A stretch of 64,000 nt of DNA, from NCBI RefSeq assembly GCF_001592735.1, contig NZ_LUKE01000005.1:1-64000 (forward strand), given 5' to 3'. A model generated the notes under the pieces. The model was not told where the DNA came from, searched no databases, and saw only the letters and a list, made by a program, of their open reading frames with translations. Each line of letters opens with the position of its first letter. The first letter of the stretch is position 1. The translations under genes and the position numbers were made by a program. Source of the DNA: Bdellovibrio bacteriovorus (GTDB taxonomy: Bacteria; Bdellovibrionota; Bdellovibrionia; Bdellovibrionales; Bdellovibrionaceae). Shown here one piece after another: positions 25,160-35,400 of the stretch.

Positions 25160-25525
25160 ATGCGAGATCATTTAAGCCAGACATTCTCTGCCTTGGCGGA
25201 TCCTACCCGTCGGGCGATCTTGGCCCGATTATCTCAAGGGGAAGCCAGTGTTTCCGATTTAGCAGAACCTTTTCTAAAAGACATGAGTTTGCCCGCGATC
25301 ACCAAGCACCTCAAAGTTTTAGAAAAATGCGGCCTGGTCACCAAGACGCGCGAGGCGCAGTGGCGACCCTGCAAACTCAATGGCGCTCCCCTTAAGGATG
25401 CCACTGACTGGATGGAACAATACCGACAATTCTGGGAAGAAAGTTTTGATCGACTTGATGCTTATTTAAAAACCGTCACAGCAAAAAAGAAAACCAAAGG
25501 AAAAAAACATGGCAACAAAAAATAA
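25160..25525 (+). CDS. ArsR-family transcriptional regulator
   Basis: A 121-residue winged-helix repressor. The N terminus FSALADPTRRAILARLSQGEASVSDLA and the recognition helix region LPAITKHLKVLEKCGLV match the ArsR/SmtB group that is encoded with AHSA1-type proteins. No Cys-based metal site is evident (the only Cys are in EKCGL and PCKL), so it probably senses an organic ligand or the cell state. The ATG has GGAGG 8 bases upstream. Its last 17 bases overlap the AHSA1 gene, and a large palindrome over its promoter suggests autoregulation. Confidence 0.92.
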   Translation: MRDHLSQTFSALADPTRRAILARLSQGEASVSDLAEPFLKDMSLPAITKHLKVLEKCGLVTKTREAQWRPCKLNGAPLKDATDWMEQYRQFWEESFDRLDAYLKTVTAKKKTKGKKHGNKK

Positions 25526-26465
25526 ACCCAACGAAATCTATATCAACCGAATCTATGATGCTCCGGTAAAGCTGGTATGGGATGCATGGACAGACCCCAA
25601 AAAAGTAGCACTGTGGTGGGGCCCACGTGGTTTCACCATCACCACACACAGTAAAGACCTAAAACCCGGTGGGCATTGGGCTTACACAATGCACGGACCT
25701 GACGGCACGAACTGGGAAAACAAAACGATTTATCACGAGGTCGAAAAATACTCACGGCTGGTTTACGATCATGGTGGCAATGATGATCGCCCTCCCCTTT
25801 TTCGTGTGACCGTTGATTTCACGGAAATCGGAAAAAATAAAACTAAAATGGAAATGACCATGGCCTTAGCCACAGCCGAAGCCGCCGCTGAAACCAAAAA
25901 GTTCATCAAGCAAGCCAGTGGCAATTCCACTTGGGATCGTTTGGCAGAATACTTAGAAAAAGAAGCTTCTGGAAAAGAAAACTTCGTCATCAATCGCGTC
26001 TTTGAAGCGCCGATCAATTTGATGCGCGAAATGTGGACGAACCCCAAACACTTCTCACAATGGCTGGCCCCCACAGGTTTTAAAATGGAGTTTTTGCGTT
26101 CAGATATCAAACCGGGCGCATCGACATTTTATTTTATGACAAACGGTCAAGGTGTCGATATGTATGGAACCGCTAAATACTTAGAGGTGTCTGCGGATCG
26201 CATCGTGTACACGCAACAGTTCGCCGACAAAGATGAAAATATCTCTCGCCACCCCATGGCGCCGACGTGGCCTGAAACGATGCTGACCACGGTACAACTA
26301 GCAGAAGAAAGTCCCACCGAAACACGCGTCACCGTGACATGGGAAATCTTTGGCGAGGCCACTCCGGCAGAGATCGCGACATTCGTTAAAGAAAGAGCCG
26401 GCATGACTCAAGGATGGACCGGGTCCTTTGATAAGTTGGAAGAGTACCTGCTTAAAGTTAAATAA
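25509..26465 (+). CDS. Tandem SRPBCC (AHSA1-type) protein
   Basis: A 318-residue protein built from two START-like SRPBCC domains of the AHSA1 kind: residues ~8-150 (INRIYDAPVKLVWDAWTDP, WWGPRGFT) and ~160-318 (INRVFEAPINLMREMWTNP, WLAPTGFK). These folds have a deep hydrophobic pocket and bind small lipophilic ligands. Most ArsR-linked AHSA1 proteins have one domain; the internal duplication here is notable. It is translationally coupled to the regulator and followed by a good terminator. Confidence 0.88.
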   Translation: MATKNKPNEIYINRIYDAPVKLVWDAWTDPKKVALWWGPRGFTITTHSKDLKPGGHWAYTMHGPDGTNWENKTIYHEVEKYSRLVYDHGGNDDRPPLFRVTVDFTEIGKNKTKMEMTMALATAEAAAETKKFIKQASGNSTWDRLAEYLEKEASGKENFVINRVFEAPINLMREMWTNPKHFSQWLAPTGFKMEFLRSDIKPGASTFYFMTNGQGVDMYGTAKYLEVSADRIVYTQQFADKDENISRHPMAPTWPETMLTTVQLAEESPTETRVTVTWEIFGEATPAEIATFVKERAGMTQGWTGSFDKLEEYLLKVK

Positions 26466-26470
26466 AACAC

Positions 26471-26499
26471 AAAGCCCGGGTTTCGATCCGGGCTTTTTG
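26471..26499 (+). terminator. Intrinsic terminator after the AHSA1 gene
   Basis: AAAGCCCGG (26471-26479) pairs with CCGGGCTTT (26488-26496), followed by TTGTTTG. It lies between convergent genes and could also slow transcription from the other side. Confidence 0.85.
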
Positions 26500-26507
26500 T
26501 TTGTGTC

Positions 26508-26924
26508 TTAAGAAATCTTCACCGCCGGAAAATCTTCAACGTAAGATTCACCCAACGCTCCATAATAAGTGACCTTGCGATTGATAAGATCCGCGACATA
26601 GCTCACAACACCTGATTCCCAAGTAGATTTGATAAATTCAGGGAAGGTGCTATCCCCGTTTTGGCTGATGCGCAAAATATTAATAAATGCATTTTTATCA
26701 AATGCAGGCACATCGGCCATGCCTTTGACTAGAAGCTCCCCTTGGCTGACGACATTTCCTTTATCGGTGATATAGATACTTTGACACGAAGGAAGATTGT
26801 ACGTGTACTTTTGAACTCCGGCCTGCCTTAGACATTCAGCGAGGTAGGGATAGCCGCCGACTTTAGGTTTTATTTCCATCGCGCGCTGATAGGCATTTTG
26901 AATAGCCTCTTGTGGGCTTGTCAT
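26508..26924 (-). CDS. DUF1398-family protein
   Basis: A 138-residue soluble protein. The pattern EAIQNAYQRAM..KPKVGGYPYLAECLRQAGVQKYTYNLPS near the N terminus and GDSTFPEFIKSTWESGVVSYVADLINRKVTYYGALGESYVEDFP near the C terminus matches DUF1398, which has no established biochemical role. It is 16 bases from a MarR-type gene on the same strand, so the regulator may control it. Confidence 0.82.
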   Translation of the reverse strand: MTSPQEAIQNAYQRAMEIKPKVGGYPYLAECLRQAGVQKYTYNLPSCQSIYITDKGNVVSQGELLVKGMADVPAFDKNAFINILRISQNGDSTFPEFIKSTWESGVVSYVADLINRKVTYYGALGESYVEDFPAVKIS

Positions 26925-26940
26925 TACAGGCTCCTTTTAT

Positions 26941-27405
26941 TTAATCAATCGGCAGGGCTTTAATTTTTTCGTGACCCGCCATTTTCATTAATAGAACTTT
27001 TAATTGATCACGTTCTGATTTTGTCAAAATCGAAAAAAAGGATTGGTCATTTTCATCAGCAATCTTGGCCAACTGAGGCACAAGATTTTTACCCTTGCCA
27101 GTCAGCTTGATGTCTTGATAGCGCCGGTCATCCGACGATTCTTTGCGGCTGACTAAATCCTTATCTAAAAGACGCGTGATCAATTTTGAGACAGCTCCCC
27201 GAGTGAGTCCGGTCAATTCGGCAACAGTACTTGGAGTCGTAGTATCTTGATTTTCAAACATCTCCCGCAAGATAACCCATTCAGCCACCGTCACCCCTTT
27301 GGATTCAAGCTTTCGAGCAAAGGTGTGCGAAACACCGTTGGAAACCATGCGCATCCAGTACCCTAAATGTTCCTTTAAATGACTGACCTCTTTAGCTGGC
27401 GGCAC
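26941..27405 (-). CDS. MarR-family transcriptional regulator
   Basis: A winged-helix dimeric regulator. The wHTH core is STVAELTGLTRGAVSKLITRLLDKDLVSRKESSDDRRYQDIKLTGKG. I propose GTG 27405 as the start: AGGAGA lies 6 bases upstream. The two upstream ATG codons (27426, 27423) have no ribosome site and lie in what looks like the promoter and operator (27429-27446). The longer form would add 7 residues. It is followed by the DUF1398 gene and divergent from a zinc-free oxidoreductase gene, either of which could be its target. Confidence 0.88.
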   Translation of the reverse strand: MPPAKEVSHLKEHLGYWMRMVSNGVSHTFARKLESKGVTVAEWVILREMFENQDTTTPSTVAELTGLTRGAVSKLITRLLDKDLVSRKESSDDRRYQDIKLTGKGKNLVPQLAKIADENDQSFFSILTKSERDQLKVLLMKMAGHEKIKALPID

Positions 27406-27428
27406 CGGGTATCTCCTAGACATCATAT

Positions 27429-27446
27429 TAGTTTACTAGGAAACTA
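27429..27446 (-). promoter_or_regulatory. MarR-type operator overlapping a promoter
   Basis: TAGTTTACTAGGAAACTA is an 18-base palindrome with one mismatched pair, the size and spacing bound by MarR dimers. On the minus strand TTTACA, 17 bases and TAATAT overlap it as a possible promoter. Binding would block transcription of the MarR gene. Confidence 0.65.
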
Positions 27447-27613
27447 TTGTAAAGAAAAATGAGCTATTTCTTATAAGTTGTTGATTTCATTCAGCGACCC
27501 CAGAGTGCCGACAATTACCAAAGAAGAATTCTTTGCTAAACCCATGATGTAGAAGATAACTTTCAAGGGAGGCGTAAAAACCTTTCTTAAAAAATTTTTC
27601 TATCGAGGTTTTC

Positions 27614-28606
27614 ATGAAAGCATTGGGATATAAAAAAGCGCACACGTTGGCTGACTTTGAAATTTCTGAAATTCAAATCCCCGTGCCAAAACTTAAGCCC
27701 CATGATGTCTTAGTCAAAGTAAAAGCCCTGGCGATCAATCCTGTCGATATCAAGATACGCCAAAATCGTAATGCTTCAGGCGAATATGTTATTTTAGGCT
27801 GGGATGCCGCCGGAGTGATTGAAGACCTGGGTACTGACGTTCATGGCTTTGCCAAGGGCGACGAGGTTTATTATGCCGGAGATTTAAATCGCGACGGCAG
27901 TTATGCCGAATTCCAAGCGGTGGATCATCGTATCATCGCTAAAAAACCGCACAGCTTAAGTTTTATCGAATCCGCCGCACTGCCATTGACCTCACTGACC
28001 GCTTGGGAAGCTTTATTAGAAAGACGCTTTGAATACACCCCTGAAACAAAAGTCCTTGTAATTGGTGGAGCTGGCGGCGTTGGATCGATTGCCGTGCAAC
28101 TTTTAAAGTCAGAAACCAAAGCCAAAGTGATCGCGACAGCCTCGCGTCCAGAAACAAAAGCATGGTGTGAAAAATGGGGCGCAGATCATGTGATCGATCA
28201 CCGCCAAAATCTTGCCACTGAACTTGCGAAATTAGATATCAAATACGTGGATATTATTTTCGGCACCACGCATTCTGCCGATTATTTGACGCAAATTCCG
28301 GGAATCCTAAAACCTTTCGGTCATTTTGTTCTTATTGATGACCCGAAAGTTTTAGATATCGCGGCTTTCAAATCAAAATCGCTTTCGGTGCACTGGGAGT
28401 TCATGTTCGCGAAAAGTTCGCACGGATATAAAATGGAAACCCAAGGCCATATCCTAAAAACCGTCGCCCACTTAGTGGACTCACGTAAAATTCAGTCCAC
28501 CGGAAATACCGTCTTAAAAGGTCTTACGCCAGGACACATTCGCCAAGCCCATCAAATGATTGAAAATGGGACCAGCATCGGAAAGATCGTGATCAGTATT
28601 GATTAG
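27614..28606 (+). CDS. Zinc-independent medium-chain alcohol dehydrogenase / quinone reductase-like protein
   Basis: A 330-residue NAD(P)H-dependent reductase of the quinone oxidoreductase group. The N-terminal GroES-like domain contains AINPVDIKIRQN and GWDAAGVIEDLG. The nucleotide site is VLVIGGAGGVGSIAVQLLK (about residues 148-166). The structural and catalytic zinc ligands of classical alcohol dehydrogenases are missing, as in the ZADH/YhdH-like groups. It diverges from the MarR gene and may be under its control, which would fit a response to electrophiles or quinones. GAGG precedes the ATG. Confidence 0.9.
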   Translation: MKALGYKKAHTLADFEISEIQIPVPKLKPHDVLVKVKALAINPVDIKIRQNRNASGEYVILGWDAAGVIEDLGTDVHGFAKGDEVYYAGDLNRDGSYAEFQAVDHRIIAKKPHSLSFIESAALPLTSLTAWEALLERRFEYTPETKVLVIGGAGGVGSIAVQLLKSETKAKVIATASRPETKAWCEKWGADHVIDHRQNLATELAKLDIKYVDIIFGTTHSADYLTQIPGILKPFGHFVLIDDPKVLDIAAFKSKSLSVHWEFMFAKSSHGYKMETQGHILKTVAHLVDSRKIQSTGNTVLKGLTPGHIRQAHQMIENGTSIGKIVISID

Positions 28607-29836
28607 TTAAGCGCGCGCGGGTTTTCTTTTTTGGTGAAAGCCCGTGATCCACTCAGTGGCAAAAGCTAACAGTGCCAGGGCGGGCATCGCCATTCCCACG
28701 ACGGATGTCAAAGCCCAGCCGCCTTTGGCGTAAGCCCAGGCTCCCAAAAAAGAACCCGCCGCACCGCCGACAAAGATCATCGCGATATAAAGCCCATTTA
28801 AGCGACTGCGATACTTGGCTCGCAATGAAAAGATCGCGCGCTGACCTAAAACTAAGTTCGCGGTAATGCCGGCATCTAATAAAATGGCCGATAAAACTAA
28901 GAACACCAAAGACATCATCGAACCTGGCGCAAAAATATGAGTCATCAAAAAGGCAGCAATCGCTGAAAACATCGCAACGGCCGTTCCCTGCCGACTCATC
29001 CCTAAATCAGCGGCTCGCCCTGCTAACGGAGCAACGATGGCCCCCGCCACACCCGCTAAAGCAAAAAGGGCGATTTGAGTTTGTGAAAGATGATATTCTG
29101 GACCCGCTAACAAGATAGGAGTTGTCGTCCAGAAAAGACTGAAAGCCCCAAACATAAAAGCTTGATAGAGCCCACGGCGGCGCAAAACCGGTGTACGCAA
29201 AACAAGTTGCACCATGGACCCTAGCAAATCGAGATAACCAATTCCCAGGTGGTTCGGTTTCCTTTGCGGAAGAAATTTCATCAGAACCAACGACAACACT
29301 AACATCAAAGCGGCAGAAAGAAAGAAAACCGCGTGCCATGAAAACATATCTGTTAAAAAACTTGCGATGGGACGCGAAAGCATGATGCCCAACATAAGGC
29401 CGCTCATCAAACTTCCGACCACCCGGCCACGGCTCGCTTCCGGAGTTAAGTGAGCCGCATAAGGAACAATGATCTGCACGGCTGAAGCCCCTAAACCCAA
29501 AACAAAGGCCGCGATAAAATACGGAACACTTTGCGTAACGAAAGCCAAGGCCAGCAAAGACACAATCAATAAGCCGATCAAAGAAAATATCAGCTTTTTA
29601 TTTTCAACAATATCCCCCAGCGGCACTAAAAATAGAACCCCGACCCCATATCCAATTTGGGTCAGCATGAGGATCATTCCAGCTAAGGCCGGATTTATTT
29701 CTAGTGATCCCGCAATCAGCGCCACGATCGGTTGGGCATAATAAAGATTGGCAACGATAAGACCCACCGCTGTTCCCAGCAGAAGAGTAAGACCTTTAGA
29801 CATTTGGGTATTGGCAGAAGAAGTAATAGAACTCAT
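28607..29836 (-). CDS. MFS transporter, drug or metabolite efflux type
   Basis: A 409-residue inner-membrane transporter with twelve predicted helices. The N-terminal LLLGTAVGLIVANLYYAQPIVALIAG and the loop 2-3 motif GDIVENKKLIFS are typical of DHA1-like exporters in the YgaY/NepI neighbourhood. It lies next to the oxidoreductase gene with its stop directly abutting, so both could belong to a stress-response module. The substrate cannot be read from sequence. Confidence 0.9.
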   Translation of the reverse strand: MSSITSSANTQMSKGLTLLLGTAVGLIVANLYYAQPIVALIAGSLEINPALAGMILMLTQIGYGVGVLFLVPLGDIVENKKLIFSLIGLLIVSLLALAFVTQSVPYFIAAFVLGLGASAVQIIVPYAAHLTPEASRGRVVGSLMSGLMLGIMLSRPIASFLTDMFSWHAVFFLSAALMLVLSLVLMKFLPQRKPNHLGIGYLDLLGSMVQLVLRTPVLRRRGLYQAFMFGAFSLFWTTTPILLAGPEYHLSQTQIALFALAGVAGAIVAPLAGRAADLGMSRQGTAVAMFSAIAAFLMTHIFAPGSMMSLVFLVLSAILLDAGITANLVLGQRAIFSLRAKYRSRLNGLYIAMIFVGGAAGSFLGAWAYAKGGWALTSVVGMAMPALALLAFATEWITGFHQKRKPARA

Positions 29837-29978
29837 AGGGCATCTCTTTTCAGACGATCAGAGCTTATAAAGTAAACCCGTTTAAGATGAAGCGCAAGTT
29901 AGGATACCTCGTATTTTCTTGAACAGAACAAAGACCTTCGATTAGCATCAGATATTATTAACTACTAAGGAGTCACTC

Positions 29979-30326
29979 ATGAAATATACCGGCGGTTGTC
30001 ATTGTCAGAAACTTCGTTTTGAAGTCGAAGCCAACATCGAAAATCTTTTAGCGTGTAATTGCTCTATCTGCGGTAAAAAGGGGCACCTTTTGACGTTTGT
30101 GCCAGACAGCCAATTCAAAATGCTCACCTCCACGGAAACTCTTTCAGACTATCAATTCGGAAAAAAGAATATTCATCATCATTTTTGTTCAAATTGTGGC
30201 GTCAGTGCTTTTGGTGCGGGCTCAATGCCAGACGGAACTAAAATGCGTTCGATCAATGCCCGCTGCTTAGATGGACTGGATGTGACGAAATTTCCGGTTC
30301 ACCATTATGATGGAGCTAGTCTTTAA
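29979..30326 (+). CDS. GFA-family (glutathione-dependent formaldehyde-activating-like) zinc protein
   Basis: A 115-residue protein with the Mss4-like GFA fold. Zinc ligands are visible: GGCHCQKLRF near the N terminus, CNCSICGKKG, and HHFCSNCGVSAFG. The family was named from an enzyme proposed to promote S-hydroxymethylglutathione formation, but most members have no proven activity. AAGGAG precedes the ATG. The stop overlaps by 4 bases that of the convergent gene. Confidence 0.9.
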   Translation: MKYTGGCHCQKLRFEVEANIENLLACNCSICGKKGHLLTFVPDSQFKMLTSTETLSDYQFGKKNIHHHFCSNCGVSAFGAGSMPDGTKMRSINARCLDGLDVTKFPVHHYDGASL

Positions 30327-31021
30327 GGAGTGCCTGACGGAGGCGCGTCGGCGTTTTCACCAGGGAATAAGACTTTAATAGGTAAAGCGGTGGTATTCTC
30401 TGTCACTTGGGATGCCACCCATCCACGAACGAATTGTTCAATCGACAACCGTGCTTCGGTGCGCACTTGTTCACGTAACGCGATAGAGTTTTCAGATAAA
30501 AAACCCGTAAGTTCTTTTTGCAGTCTTTCACGAACTTGATTTTCGTCTCTGATAAAGCTGCCTTTTTTAATTTCAAATTTCATTTCACTGACATTCACCG
30601 CAGGTGTTTGCCCCGACAACTCTGGCGCATAAACCATAAGCATCCCATCACGTTTTTCAAACTTCCAACCCGCTGTAAGACTGACATTGTAATTGTATTC
30701 CACCGGAAAAGTGATGCTGACAATGACGTCTGGCAAAGAAAAACCGAAAGCTTTGGCTTTCGATGTGCGTTCATAAATTTCCATGCGATTTAATCGAGCG
30801 ACATGCAAGCTCTGTTTGCCGCTGACTTTCGTGGCATAGGCGTGAAACTTATCGTTCACATCCTCAGAAAATATCTTTTCTAAAAGGTGGGGCACCACAT
30901 TTTGCGTGCGATAAACAGAGTACATGAGCAAAGCTCCCCCGCCGATGATCACGGCGAGGAAGGTCATCTTAAAAGAATTCTTCATCCCTTTAAGAGTAAA
31001 ACAATTATTAAATTCTGCCAT
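30323..31021 (-). CDS. Membrane-anchored hypothetical protein, DUF4230-like
   Basis: A 232-residue protein with one N-terminal membrane helix (about residues 19-39) and a soluble domain outside. The body (SITFPVEYNYNVSLTAGWKFEKRDGMLMVYAPE) and the helix RDENQVRERLQKELTGFL resemble DUF4230-type proteins, but the match is from memory and weak. It ends in a short Pro-rich tail. The ATG directly follows the rsgA stop, so it is co-transcribed with rsgA; an alternative start is Met13. Function unknown. Confidence 0.65.
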   Translation of the reverse strand: MAEFNNCFTLKGMKNSFKMTFLAVIIGGGALLMYSVYRTQNVVPHLLEKIFSEDVNDKFHAYATKVSGKQSLHVARLNRMEIYERTSKAKAFGFSLPDVIVSITFPVEYNYNVSLTAGWKFEKRDGMLMVYAPELSGQTPAVNVSEMKFEIKKGSFIRDENQVRERLQKELTGFLSENSIALREQVRTEARLSIEQFVRGWVASQVTENTTALPIKVLFPGENADAPPSGTP

Positions 31022-32125
31022 CTATTTTATCCGTCTTTTATTTTCACCTCGAGCTCGGCCAGCAAGAGTCAGCTTCTTCCATAGCTTGCGATCTTCGGCA
31101 TACAGGCTGCGATCTTGTTTACGAAGCGCATGTCGAATCTCAGCGGCAAGCTTTAAATAACTGGCCCATCTGTCGGGACTGATGAGTCCTTCGTCTAGGC
31201 CACGTTGAATGGCGCAGCCGGGTTCGCCGTGATGCTGACAATCTGAAAAACGACATTGTCCAATCAGCTCTTCGATTTCAGAAAACTGCGCATGCAAACC
31301 CTCTTCATGATCCACCATGGAAAGCTCGCGCATCCCTGGCGTGTCAATAATCCAACCTTCAAATCGAGTCGGAAAAAGTCCGCGTGAAGTTGTCGTGTGT
31401 CGTCCTTTGCTATCGTCTTCTCGAATACCTTGGGTTTTTAAAACCTCGTGACCAATAAGATAATTCACCAAGGTGGACTTACCTACACCCGACGAGCCCA
31501 CGACCACCACCGTTTGTCCCGGGCCCAGATACTTTTCAAAAAACCGAGCTTGAGCAAAATCATTCATCGAGAGTGTATACACCCCGGTTCCCGGGAACTC
31601 GGCGTGAACCTCGGTGATCACCGAAGCTCCGCCATCTGATAACAAGTCGGCTTTGGTTAATAAAATCACCGGCCTTGCCCCTGAAGAAAAAGCCACCGTC
31701 ATATAACGATGCAAACGCCGAACATTGAAATCATCATTGAGCGATGTCGCAATAAAAATGGTGTCGATGTTGCTAGCGATGATTTGCACATCAGCCGCGG
31801 TGGAGGCAACTTGCTGCCTTTGCATCACGGTTTTTCGCGGGCACACGGCATGAATCACCGCACGATCGGCCCCCGGGGGGTGATCGATTAAAACCCAATC
31901 CCCGACGGCCGGGTAATCGGCTCGTCCGCGCGCACGGTGTTGCAGTTTTCCGGTGATCGCTCCCCAGAAAGATTGATCCGGCTGTGTTTGTAAGCGATAA
32001 AGTTCGCGCTCTTCGCCAATAACACGCGCCGGGGTTAGGGTTGATAAAAATGGATCTTTAAATATACTTTCAAAAAACTCATCCCATCCTTGACGGGATA
32101 AAAAATCATTGTCGTTGAACGACAT
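31022..32125 (-). CDS. rsgA: Ribosome small subunit-dependent GTPase A
   Basis: RsgA is a late-stage 30S assembly factor. The circularly permuted GTPase order is visible: G4 LLTKADL (about 155-161) comes before G1 GSSGVGKST (210-218) and G3 DTPG (261-264). A C-terminal zinc knuckle CRFSDCQHHGEPGC follows (291-304). The 367-residue length fits, with an N-terminal OB fold. The start ATG at 32125 has AGGAG upstream. A 16-codon frame with a perfect ribosome site lies about 107 bases before it. Confidence 0.96.
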   Translation of the reverse strand: MSFNDNDFLSRQGWDEFFESIFKDPFLSTLTPARVIGEERELYRLQTQPDQSFWGAITGKLQHRARGRADYPAVGDWVLIDHPPGADRAVIHAVCPRKTVMQRQQVASTAADVQIIASNIDTIFIATSLNDDFNVRRLHRYMTVAFSSGARPVILLTKADLLSDGGASVITEVHAEFPGTGVYTLSMNDFAQARFFEKYLGPGQTVVVVGSSGVGKSTLVNYLIGHEVLKTQGIREDDSKGRHTTTSRGLFPTRFEGWIIDTPGMRELSMVDHEEGLHAQFSEIEELIGQCRFSDCQHHGEPGCAIQRGLDEGLISPDRWASYLKLAAEIRHALRKQDRSLYAEDRKLWKKLTLAGRARGENKRRIK

Positions 32126-32232
32126 TGGTGAACTCCTAAAAATTTATGAAGTGAACGAAGCCCCAAATGCTAGGGGACTGACTTTCCATGAATTTTAAAG
32201 AGCCTGGCTTTTAACGATTTATCAGGATCGAT

Positions 32233-32283
32233 TTAGATTGAAGAACCGCAAAGAAGGCTCTGTGTGACTTTAGTTACAATCAT
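32233..32283 (-). CDS. Possible 16-residue leader peptide upstream of rsgA
   Basis: ATG at 32283 is preceded at 5 bases by a perfect AAAGGAGG (32289-32296 on the other strand), and encodes MIVTKVTQSLLCGSSI before TAA. It could be a leader peptide for rsgA. An inverted repeat, AGAGCCT with AGGCTCT (32255-32261 and 32199-32205), links its interior to the region after its stop. No regulatory run of one codon is evident. The gap between rsgA and the protease gene holds nothing else I can support. Confidence 0.4.
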   Translation of the reverse strand: MIVTKVTQSLLCGSSI

Positions 32284-32473
32284 AATGTCCTCCTTTGGGT
32301 GAATGCGGCCTTTAAATGGGCCTAATTCAAAAAAGATAATAAATACTCGTGACTCCGTCAACAACTGTCTCTAAAAGGGGCCATCAAGGTCCCAAAATCG
32401 TTCGGCATAGATTTTGGATATCTGGGTCCATCGGCCAAAATGCCGGTGTCGTTTTATCCTTCGGGGGTGCTGT

Positions 32474-35400
32474 TTGAATCTTTTGGCGAATTTCTTAAGC
32501 AAAAAGACCGCGGTGAGCGGTGTACTTTTTACCGTGATGTTAACTGCTTGTACGGATCAAACAAGCCTTCATCTTCTGACAGGTCCTGAACTTAAAGATG
32601 GATTGTACACCACCCGTTCTGAAGTTGCAGAGCCCTTTGTCACGATCCTTCGCCTCAAAAACCCAGCACTTCTGGAAACTGCAAAGCGCGTTGATGGCAA
32701 ACTGGTTATCGATCCGGAGCTTTTAGCAAACATCGAAGCCGAACAAGAAGCCACGATCGAAGAGCTTAAAGGCATCTCGTCTGAAATCCGCGTTTTGATC
32801 CGCTATAAATCCGTTTTAAACGGCATTGCAATCTGGGCCCCCGCCGACACCTTAGAAAAAATCACTTCGATTCCGAATGTCACTATGACCGAGCGTTCCG
32901 GGCATTTCCGCAGATCTACTTTGGCCGAAGTTAAAGCTTTTACCCCCGTCGGTAAAAAGACCTCTGTCAACTTTATCGGTGCGGATAAAGCCCACGCGAA
33001 TGGGATCCGCGGCCAAGGTATGAAGGTAGGTATCATCGATACCGGGATCGACTACACCCACAAAATGTTGGGCGGAGAAGGTACAGAAGAAGCGTTCAAA
33101 GCGATCGACCCTTCGGCCGCTACACCGGCGTTCCCGAATAAAAAAGTAGTCGGTGGTATTGATTTAGCCGGATCTAAATTTAACACATCATCAAACAATC
33201 CTGCAGAACGTATTCCTGTTCCAGATAGCAACCCGATTGATGAATCAGGTCACGGCACTCACGTGGCCGGAACCGTTGCGGGTATTGGTGATGGTGTAAA
33301 CACTTATAGTGGCGTGGCTCCCGACGCCGTCCTTTACGCGATCAAGGTTTTTGGCGCCGGGGGAACAACCAGTGACGAGGTGGTTATTGCCGCCCTTGAG
33401 TACGCGGTCAATCCTTCAGGAGATTTAAAATACGAAGATCAATTAGACGTCGTGAACCTTTCGCTAGGCGGTGGTTACGGCAATCCACATATCATGTATG
33501 CCACAGCGATTAAAAACACCGTGCGCGGCGGGACCGTCGTGGTGGCTTCCGCCGGTAACGAAGGTGATAAAGGTTATATCGTCGGCGCACCGAGTATTTC
33601 CGATGAAGCTATTTCGGTGGCCTCTAGCATCGACAACATGGATCAGAATGTTTTCTTTCCGGCCGCGACCTTTATGTTTGGTGAGCAGAAGTTAAAGGCT
33701 GAATTTTCTGAAGCTGCTATCACTAAGTCATTGTCAACGCTTGAAAGCCTTCAAGGCGAACTTGTAGATATCGGGTTTGCCGATGCAGAACTCGCCCCTG
33801 AATTAAAGCAACAACTTGCTGGCAAAGTCGCCTTTATTGAACGTGGCAAAGTGTCCTTCGCCGATAAAATAAAACGGGCTCAAGAAGCTGGCGCCATCGC
33901 CGTGGTCGTGATGAATAACAGCGACACCCCGGTCCTTTTTGTGATGGGTGGAGACGCCACTTTTAATATTCCAGGAGTGATGATCTCTCGCAAAGATGGC
34001 ATTAAAATCCGTGAAGAGATGGCCCGCAGTCCAGTTTCGGTGAACTTAAAAACGACCGACAAAGTGGAAAAACCTTGGTTGATCGATACCATTTCTGATT
34101 TCTCATCGCGCGGTCCCCGCTCTGAAGATGGCATGATTAAGCCTGAAATTGCGGCACCCGGTACAAACATCATCTCGGCAGATATGGGTATGGGCGATAA
34201 GGGCGCCGCGCTTTCGGGAACTTCCATGGCCGGCCCCCATATTGCGGGCGTCATGGCGTTGTTGAAACAAAAATTTCCTAGCTTAAGTGGCTTAGAGTTA
34301 AAATCCGTCCTTTTAGGTCACGGAAAAGTGATCGCTGATGCCAAAGGAAATACTTACTCCGTGAGCCGCCAGGGTGCGGGACGCGTGCAGGTATTTAGTT
34401 CCTTTAACGCCACCGTCGTGACGACGCCTTCGACTTTGTCATTTGGGATCACGGATTTAGAAAAACAAAAAACTTTAAGTATGAATCTTAAAGTTAAAAA
34501 CATCTCTGCTAAAGCAGTTTCTTTAACGCCGACATGGAAGGGATCCAAGGCTTTAAAAGTTTCGGTACCGGCAATCTCGCTTGCCGCCGGAGAAGAAAAA
34601 ACGGTTCTAATCAAGGCCGCTTTAACAGGCTCTCTGATGACCGCGCAAACAGAAGAGCTTGATGGGTTCTTGCAGCTGCGTGATGGTGAAGACTTAGCTT
34701 TGCAAATCCCTGCCCTTGCGATTGTTCGTCAAATTTCGCAAGTTAAAGCCACCTCTTTAGTTGTTGCGGCGACTTCGGAAGTCGACAGCTCTGGCAGTAC
34801 GACGGAGTTAACCTTGGAAAACAAAGGGGTGAATTCGGGGGATGCTTATATCTTTAATTTGTTGGGGGTTGATAATCGCAAACCTAACAACAAACCGGAC
34901 TGGTTCCCGAATCGCAATTGCGATATGCAATCAGCGGGTTACCGTATCGTGGAAAAAGACGGCACCCGTATCTTGCAAATCGCCGTGAAACTTTATGAGG
35001 GCATGACCACATGGCATTCTTGTGAAGTGAACGTGCAGATCGATTCTAATAACGACAATATCACTGATCAAGAAATCGCGGGCTTGCCGATGTCGAGCCT
35101 TCCGGGCCTTGATGGCGATCAATTTATCAGCCTTCTTTTAGATGGAACTAAAGCCCGTCAGTTGCGTAAGCAATTTGAAGCCGCGGTCAAAGAAGATCCC
35201 AAACTAAAAGAAGACTACACGGCCGCGGTTCAAGACACGCGGGGCATGTTGGCGGTTGATAACTCAACTCTTGCCATCATCGAGGCGAATATTTCTAAAC
35301 TTGCGCTGTCAGACGGTGGCGAATTAAGTCTTAAGATTTCAACCACGCATCAAGATGCGGGAATTAATGAGTATGACGACTATCTAGAAAAGCAATCCAC

